From Colius striatus (Eukaryota > Chordata > Aves > Coliiformes > Coliidae), in the NCBI RefSeq assembly GCF_028858725.1, contig NC_084790.1, positions 31,971,031-32,035,030 on the forward strand: DNA of 64,000 nt, written 5' to 3'. Below the pieces are notes generated by a model that made no database searches, was not told the origin of the DNA, and worked only from the letters and a program-made list of their open reading frames with translations. Made by a program: the position numbers and the translations under genes. This document shows, piece after piece, positions 57,842 through 64,000 of this stretch. Within the stretch, counting starts at the first letter, position 1, and each line of letters opens with the position of its first letter.

Positions 57842-59330
57842 TATGAATGTTTTGTGTATTTAGTGCATCCTACTTGTCAAAGGACCACATTTGACGCCAC
57901 TCACACACACGTTAATGTCTCCAAGATTTTTATTGGAGAGTGAAGTGAAACTCTTTCAGAGTTTATTATAGTGTGAGCTGCAAATAGAATTTGTCTCTGA
58001 AGTAGAGATGATTTGCATGGCTCTTACACTGTATAGTACCTCAGATTATTCACTGAAAGAAGACAGAGGGACCAGAGACAGAACTGCACATCCTTTGAAG
58101 ATTTGTGCCTGATCCCCAGCTAGCTATTTTACAGTAACTTCAGACCTGGAATGCTGTCTTTGTTGTTCTTAACAGAACTGTATTGGGTTGGACCACAGGA
58201 CTGTTACATTTAAAAATTAGTATTTAGAAAGCTGCTGGAGATAACAAAGTACATGGTCTAGAGTATGCTGGGTTTTACTGCTTTATCTATAAATGTTTAG
58301 TACATATCATTCTTTTCTTCTACCAGTTCTTCCAGAACTGATATTTTGGAAAAGTTTTTGCAGTTTCTTTATCCAGCAAGTTACTTATGGGTCTATCAAT
58401 AATATGATTGCTGTAAACTGATAAAGGAGAAATACAAGAAAAATAAAGGAACATTATGTTTCTGTGTCAGATGACAGAAAACAGTGTTAAATCCTAACAT
58501 TCTGCCACTTTAATAGTCTATTGTATTGAAATACCTATGAAAAGTCTTTTTTAGATCTCTTCTGTCATCTTCCTTTGAACTTTGTGAGTTTTGGTGCTAT
58601 ACGTATGATCATAGTTTTTTGTATGCATACCTCCCTAGGCTTGTTTACATGGATTTTTACAAAACTGAACTATGAAAGCACATGTGCTTTAACAAATTCT
58701 ACTCACCAATATAATTATGCTTTCATTATAATAAGGAAACGTAAGACAGGTAAAACAATATTTAGAAAGAATTTTTGGAGTTTTTACAAATGTTTTTGTG
58801 CTTTGGTCTGTTTGGTAACGATGCTTTCTTTTTGAAGGAATATTTACTTAAAACTATGTTTCTGGGTGGTAGTCATATTCAACCACTGATTTTCTGTGAA
58901 CTTACTCTTTCACCTTTGTTATATCTGGCTGGAACAGGATCTAGAGTTCAAAAAAGTTTAATGTGAGAGAGTCCAATTGCATAAGGAAATTGAATTAAAA
59001 ACACATTCAAGTCAGTTCACGCTCTGTCTCATTGCCAGAGTAGTAATAGGTAATAGAAAACCAGTCACAGTGGTTCAGCATCTAACGTTAACTGTTCTGG
59101 AACATGAGAAGGCACTGCAGAATATGTGACCATCATTTACTTTTTTAAAGGAGTGGTTTCAGTATAAAATGGTAAATCCTCACTTCTTCTAAGTCACGTC
59201 CCTTAGTGCCAAGAGAAATTCTGTCTTATTTTTGCATTAATGGCTTATTTGCAAATTATTTTTCACTGGATTATGGAGTCAACTACTCATTGTACTTCAT
59301 GGATACTTTTGAAAGAAAACAAAATGGACA
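57842..59330. other. Intergenic DNA, nothing recognised
   Basis: AT-rich DNA between the LTR and the inferred PPIP5K2 transcript end. The plus-strand frame at 58575-58835 has no recognisable motif. Confidence 0.5.
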
Positions 59331-60975
59331 GAAGCTGCGAGTGACCTTGTTTTTATTTAAGTGCACATAAAAAAAAGTTATGCCATGGCTTTGGTTGACT
59401 GGAATGATACACATACTTTAACAGTTTGGGGTTTTTTTAATGGTAAACAAATGTACATTCAGTTGTGTGCAAGACTGACACTGTCAATAACACAATTACA
59501 CTACAGAAAATGAAATGTTTTAAGCATATAGCTGTGAAACTCTTAATATTTTTGCTATTTAACCAGCATTTTTAGAATTAGTCTGCTGAAGCCATTTCAT
59601 GTGTGGCAAAAACTGAAAACAGATCCTGTGGCAAAGTGAATGTAATTGTAGTTGCACTCGCTCTGGATTTGAGTAAGGGACTTAAAGTAGGGACTTAAAA
59701 ATATTCCTTGGAAGCTACATCTTCTGCAACTTGAATGTGAAAAGAATTATCTCACTTTAGTTTATGAAGTCCATTAGCCACTTGAACTTACAAAAGTGGA
59801 CAATATTTTCATACATTTGGGATAACTATAATAATTCAATAACTTCTCATGCCAGATAAGAATCACAAGAATTGCTGAGACTAGATGATTACTCTACATA
59901 TCCCTGTAACTCAATGTTCCACTGACTACTAACGCTTCTCAGAGCTCTTATAAAATCTTTATCATCTTTTTGTTTCTTTCTGAGAGCATAGGTTGGAAGG
60001 AGAGAGGTACGAAAACTCCCAGGACACAAGGAATCCTGAGTATTTCTCAAAAATAATAAGCACTGAGTTCTCGTAGACCGCAGCCCCTCTCTCCTCTGAA
60101 GGGATGATAATAAAGCATATGTGGACTATTTACAATTCTTAGGATAAACTTACTAGCAGACCAGCTGTAACCATGTCTCTTTCTACAAAACCTCCTCTTG
60201 AATACCACCTTTTTGTAGAAACACATGGCAAAACAAATAAAACTGTCCTTTTTAGTAGACAAAAGAAGGTTTTGATAAAAACATAAAAAAAGATGGTTTT
60301 ATCCCCAGGATGATATACAGGTAGGTACCCATATACAAGCATGTACACTAAACAAAAGAGAATGGTATATTTGAATGTTACAGGTCTGATGTAAACACAG
60401 AACAAAACTAATGACAGTCAGAAGTGATGACACATTAATTATTGCAGCATACATGATATAAAATAACTAAACTGCAGAAAACATCTGCTTATCTTCAAAG
60501 AGACCTCATTGGAAATGTAGTTATAAATTTAAAAAAAAAGTTTCTATCCAAGATGTGTGTTACATTTCAGCCCACAAAAGAAATTCACAGGGAAATTATA
60601 AACCCCTGAAAATAGAAGTTTATAATGACAACAGACAATGCCTTCAGTTCAGTGACGTCGACAGAGCCACTGTAACACATTCCAATGCATTGGTATTTTC
60701 TTTTTGTATAGTTTACACTAAATATGTGAAGAAACTGAAAAGGTTCATGTGCAGCTTTTCCATTAAAGGTGTGCAGTTCAAACTGATAAATAAATATTTT
60801 TCCTGAAATGTTTTAGAAAATGAGAAAAGACATTTGACCTAAAGATGTAGCGTGCACACTAGTTAACCACATATAACCTAAAGATTAAGTGCACTGTGAA
60901 CCGCAGACAGTAGTTGAAAGCTCCGTAAATGCTCACTAAAGATTTGTTTGAGAAGTTGCTTCCAGTTTTGTCTGA
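59330..60975 (-). other. PPIP5K2: Likely PPIP5K2 3' UTR
   Basis: Downstream of the PPIP5K2 stop. The first minus-strand AATAAA I found is at 59352-59357, giving a UTR of about 1.6 kb. Inferred from the signal only. Confidence 0.45.
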
Positions 60976-61079
60976 TCATTTCTTCTCAGGAAGAGATTCA
61001 CCACTAAGTTCTACATCTAGCGAGGCCTCTTCAAGAGATAGCTTAACGTTAGGTACACTAACAGAAGATCCAGGGACTG
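60976..61079 (-). CDS. PPIP5K2: PPIP5K2, terminal coding exon
   Basis: Last exon. Phase 1 from the previous exon gives SVPGSSVSVPNVKLSLEEAS and on to PEKK, then TGA at 60976-60978. The acceptor follows a pyrimidine-rich stretch (tttatttctacag). Next to it a second AG occurs (CAGCAG), so a one-codon alternative acceptor is possible. PPIP5K2 is a bifunctional inositol pyrophosphate kinase/phosphatase; this C-terminal tail lies beyond both catalytic domains and is variable between isoforms. Identity of this exon rests on phase, position and the conserved exons upstream. Confidence 0.8.
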
Positions 61080-61722
61080 CTGTAGAAATAAAAGAAAAAA
61101 AGATTTTACAAACTTTTTTTTTTTTTTAAAATATCCATGAGACTATTCATGCTAAAAAGCATCAAAAGCAAGAACAATACACGTTACCTAGCATGGAAAC
61201 ACACACAGTGCTACATTGTAATGAAAACAGAAATGCAATGACATTTTCTTTCAGAGGTCTTTTGCAACAGCACAACCATCCAAAAGCAGACAGTGCAGAT
61301 GGCCAGCAGTTCAGACTGCATGAACTAATGACTGAATGCATCATCGTGTTATAGGCAGCTATAGGAACCTGATCACAGAATTGTATGGTACATGTTCAGA
61401 AAACACCTTAGAAATTCTGTCTTTTAAATAAGAAAGTTCCCTTTGCTTGTCTTACTTGGAGATAGCTGGAAACACTGCCATACTTAAAAATAAAACCCCA
61501 TCAAGCATTTTAAGGCTGTAGAAATTCTTTCAAACACTTCTAAGAGAAAGTAATCATTAATGCAATTTTCTGCTATAACTATTTGTGCAACTGAGTTCTT
61601 GCTGACCCATAAAATGATCCCACTTACATAGACAAGGAATGTTAAGAAGTAGCTGCCTTAAGAAATTATGTAAGAAAATAATGAATCAAGCCAGACATTC
61701 TGCCTTGTAAAAAATTACTTAC

Positions 61723-61821
61723 ATGAGGTTGGTTTCTCTATTGCTAGCCTTTCAGGCAAAGTTTCAAGTGGTGTTGGCTGAATTTTCGCAGGGGTATATG
61801 TATTTAAAGAAATTTTTCTCC
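61723..61821 (-). CDS. PPIP5K2: PPIP5K2, penultimate coding exon found here
   Basis: 99 bp between a good acceptor (gattccactgtcag) and donor (CAT|GTAAGT). Enters in phase 1 and leaves in phase 1. Encodes RKISLNTYTPAKIQPTP and then LPERLAIEKPTS, matching the SLNTYTPAK region of vertebrate PPIP5K2 C-terminal tails. Confidence 0.9.
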
Positions 61822-62091
61822 CTGACAGTGGAATCATGTAAGTTGGAGAAGCTGAAATGGGGAAGCGGAGGGGAAGTGAAAAGATACACATCATTAATAT
61901 TGGAAATACTCTTGCCTTAGCAAAATGTTAAAAATAGCACCTACAGAGCTGTCTATCTGTCCACGAATATAGATGCCACAGTTGTACAACCTGCAGCTCG
62001 GCTACTGATTTTTGATTCTAGTGTCAAAAGTTTCAAAGCATGAAGGACAAATCTAAAACTCTCCTTTTCATCTCAGAAAATTATACACTAA

Positions 62092-62197
62092 CTTCATAAC
62101 GTATAGGAAGTAGCAATTGTGCTTTTTCTGGACTTTTGGTAAAGCAGCTGTTACTGAAATTCAGTAACACAACTGCTACTTCCTGTAGGTTATGAAG
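62092..62197. repeat. Foldback (hairpin) element in PPIP5K2 intron
   Basis: Two 30-nt arms, 62092-62121 and 62168-62197, are inverted complements with three mismatches. Between them lies a perfect palindrome GTTACTGAAATTCAGTAAC (62150-62168). It resembles a very short MITE-like or miRNA-precursor-like foldback. Family unknown. Confidence 0.75.
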
Positions 62198-63409
62198 ATT
62201 GGACTGGAATAGACATTTAGTCTGAAACACCTATAAAAAGTACATAGAATACATTATTCTCTAGACAACTTCCAAATATTATAGGAACGCAGAAGAAGAG
62301 CAAAATGCTTATGGCCTCAATTCCATCAAGTCTAGTAACTAACTAGTCCTTTATAGAAAGGTGACAACCAGACTACCACAGAAGTATGACAGCTTAAAAA
62401 AAAATAGAAGTTTCATTTCACGTGCTTTAAGTTCTGAACTGATTTTGAAGAGACCTGAAATTCTTAACCAGTTTAACAAAACACTTTAAATAGCTTGGAA
62501 CACCTAAGCCTCCCTGAGTTCTTTTTCAGTAACATCAGTTTTCTTACATCACTTATCTTGCTTCACAGATAGAAGAGGCCTACTCTATCAAATTAGCTGC
62601 TGATTTAAACTGAATACAATTAAGAAACAGGAAAAAAAGAGAAAACTCTTGTCATAGAAAAAAAGGAAAAATCCTAGCAGTTAGGTAATTTTTGTATCTG
62701 TACTAGAAAGTACAAATTTTTAGATCAAAGCATTAGTCTTTAGACATTTCCTCCAGAAGACCACCTGATACATGAATTGTAAGCGTCCTACCGTGTGTTA
62801 AATCTGATCTAACTGAAACCACAGCCAAAGCCACAGCAGTAGAATCACAATGGGAAATAACCTTCCTTGAGACATGCACATGGACAAAACTCAGCTTTCA
62901 TTTCGTTACCACGTAAACACTAAACATGCAACACAATCTACAGAGAACTACATAACTGCCAGGCACCCCATACATCAAATCCCAAGTAATATTGAAAGAA
63001 ACAGGAAATAACACAGTTCTAAGATGTAAAAGGCAACACTACTCTGCTGAGGTTACTGCTAGGACAACAGTGCACTATAAAGCTGGAAATACTGCATTAT
63101 TTACCAAAAAGCATCCCTTGTAATTCAGTTGAACAGTATGGAGGAGTTCTCAATGTGAGGAAATAAACCAGTTATGATGTCATTAAATCCTTAATTGACT
63201 ACCCCAGTCAACAGAGACATTATTTCAATTAAGATGGTGTCCATATCACAAAAGGATACTCCAAAACTAAAATTATAGTTTATGCTCGTATTTTGGTTTT
63301 TTTTAAAAGCAGCATTCTTCATTTACCTGATAGCTGTAAAATATTGGAACGATTAACTAAGCAATAGTTAAAAAATTAAATGAATGTAATTACAAACTAA
63401 ATTTAGTAC

Positions 63410-63541
63410 ATGTCTCCTGTAGATTTTCCCTTGATGGAGCAGCCACAGAAGCAAGAAATTCATCCACCTGCTTCAGAGACAAGGAGTTGTGCAGAGTTTC
63501 CAAAGGGCAAATAGAAGGCACCATGGAATATAGTTCAAAAC
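63410..63541 (-). CDS. PPIP5K2: PPIP5K2, third-from-last coding exon found here
   Basis: 132 bp; acceptor tttctttcag, donor CAT|GTACTA. Enters and leaves in phase 1, compatible with direct splicing to 61821. Encodes [32 protein letters not shown] and a variable tail; the [12 protein letters not shown] and LKQVDEFL blocks are diagnostic of PPIP5K family kinases, and the neighbour MACIR points to PPIP5K2 rather than PPIP5K1. In human transcripts additional alternative exons occur near here; I did not find one between 63410 and 61821 but short exons are easily missed. Confidence 0.93.
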
Positions 63542-63744
63542 CTGAAAGAAAAATAATAATAAAATAAAAAGATTTCCAAACATAAGACAGGATTTAAGCT
63601 ATTACACAGGCAAGTATTAATGCATGATAAAAAGTACTCATTTTAAATCAGCTGACATGCAGACATAGTACTTCTGAAATCACAGACACAAAAATCTAGG
63701 AGATGGATCGAGATGTGCCCATTTCCAGAGTGTACTAAAGGTGT

Positions 63745-63764
63745 CATGATTCTATGATTCTATG
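63745..63764 (+). repeat. Octamer repeat like a CR1 tail
   Basis: catgattctatgattctatg. About 2.5 octamer units, as at CR1 3' ends, but no CR1 body is recognisable before it. Confidence 0.4.
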
Positions 63765-64000
63765 TAACATACCATGAGATACAAATCCTATGAACATATA
63801 AAGTGGTCTTCAAACATTACATCTGTGCTCTACTCTCAAATCAGTTCAGGAAAGATAACTTGAAGACAAACTTAGTAAATCACTAAAAAAAATTTTAAAA
63901 AAGGATATGGTGGTATTTCTTATCCTCATTTGCATACCATTCTCATAACACAATGCTAAATACGTAACTCATTCATGCAGGTAAAATAGGATAGCTATAT

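Noticed and set aside
57842-58200. Possible further LTR next to the copy at 56837 (minus-strand AATAAA in tttttattgg near 57930)
   Set aside because: No TG/CA ends, no duplication and no second copy in the window.
60929-61129. Plus-strand ORF with a serine-rich stretch (SPLSSTSSEASSRDS)
   Set aside because: It is the antisense shadow of the terminal PPIP5K2 exon, which has matching splice phase on the minus strand.

Overview
The window looks like bird nuclear DNA. CR1 LINE fragments of the avian type (minus-strand 3' ends reading like 'agaatcatagaatggtagg') recur throughout. The LTR elements include an alpharetrovirus-like provirus with a tryptophan-tRNA primer site and a young env-less ERV-L-like provirus. 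The two host genes lie in the order and orientation known for vertebrate PPIP5K2 and MACIR (C5orf30). The species cannot be fixed from sequence alone.

Host genes, both on the minus strand. PPIP5K2 enters from the right edge; its last three coding exons are 63541-63410, 61821-61723 and 61079-60976, with a likely 3' UTR to about 59330. MACIR follows. A CpG island at 47430-48480 is its probable promoter and non-coding first exon. A 5.1 kb intron comes next, then one coding exon with the whole 207-residue protein (42874-42251), then a long 3' UTR that contains a CR1 copy. Everything left of about 39.4 kb is intergenic.

Mobile elements dominate 1-36.4 kb and also sit between the two genes. (1) 4648-9364: alpharetrovirus-like provirus, minus strand, inside a CR1, with 6-bp target duplications. 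Its remnants read gag, then env, then pol, which is not the normal order. (2) 24825-27251: decayed, internally deleted provirus splitting another CR1. (3) 29426-36397: nearly complete young ERV-L-like provirus, minus strand, with LTRs only about 1.5% diverged, an exact 18-nt Lys(1,2)-type primer site, a 476-codon open gag, protease, RT, RNase H and integrase, and no env. A 956-bp solo LTR has inserted in its RT. (4) Five copies of one roughly 1 kb LTR family (14188, 17484, 32463, 49726, 56837), one carrying a nested 536-bp LTR of another family and one rearranged internally. (5) Two further solo LTRs (51769-52285; 54733-54975, the latter from the family of provirus 1).

No CRISPR array, bacterial operon, rRNA or tRNA gene was seen. 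The points most worth a second look are the PPT-identical tract inside the integrase of provirus 1 and its scrambled order, the hydrophobic N-terminal region and stop-codon context of the provirus 3 gag, the long open frame inside the roughly 1 kb LTR family, and a foldback element in a PPIP5K2 intron.
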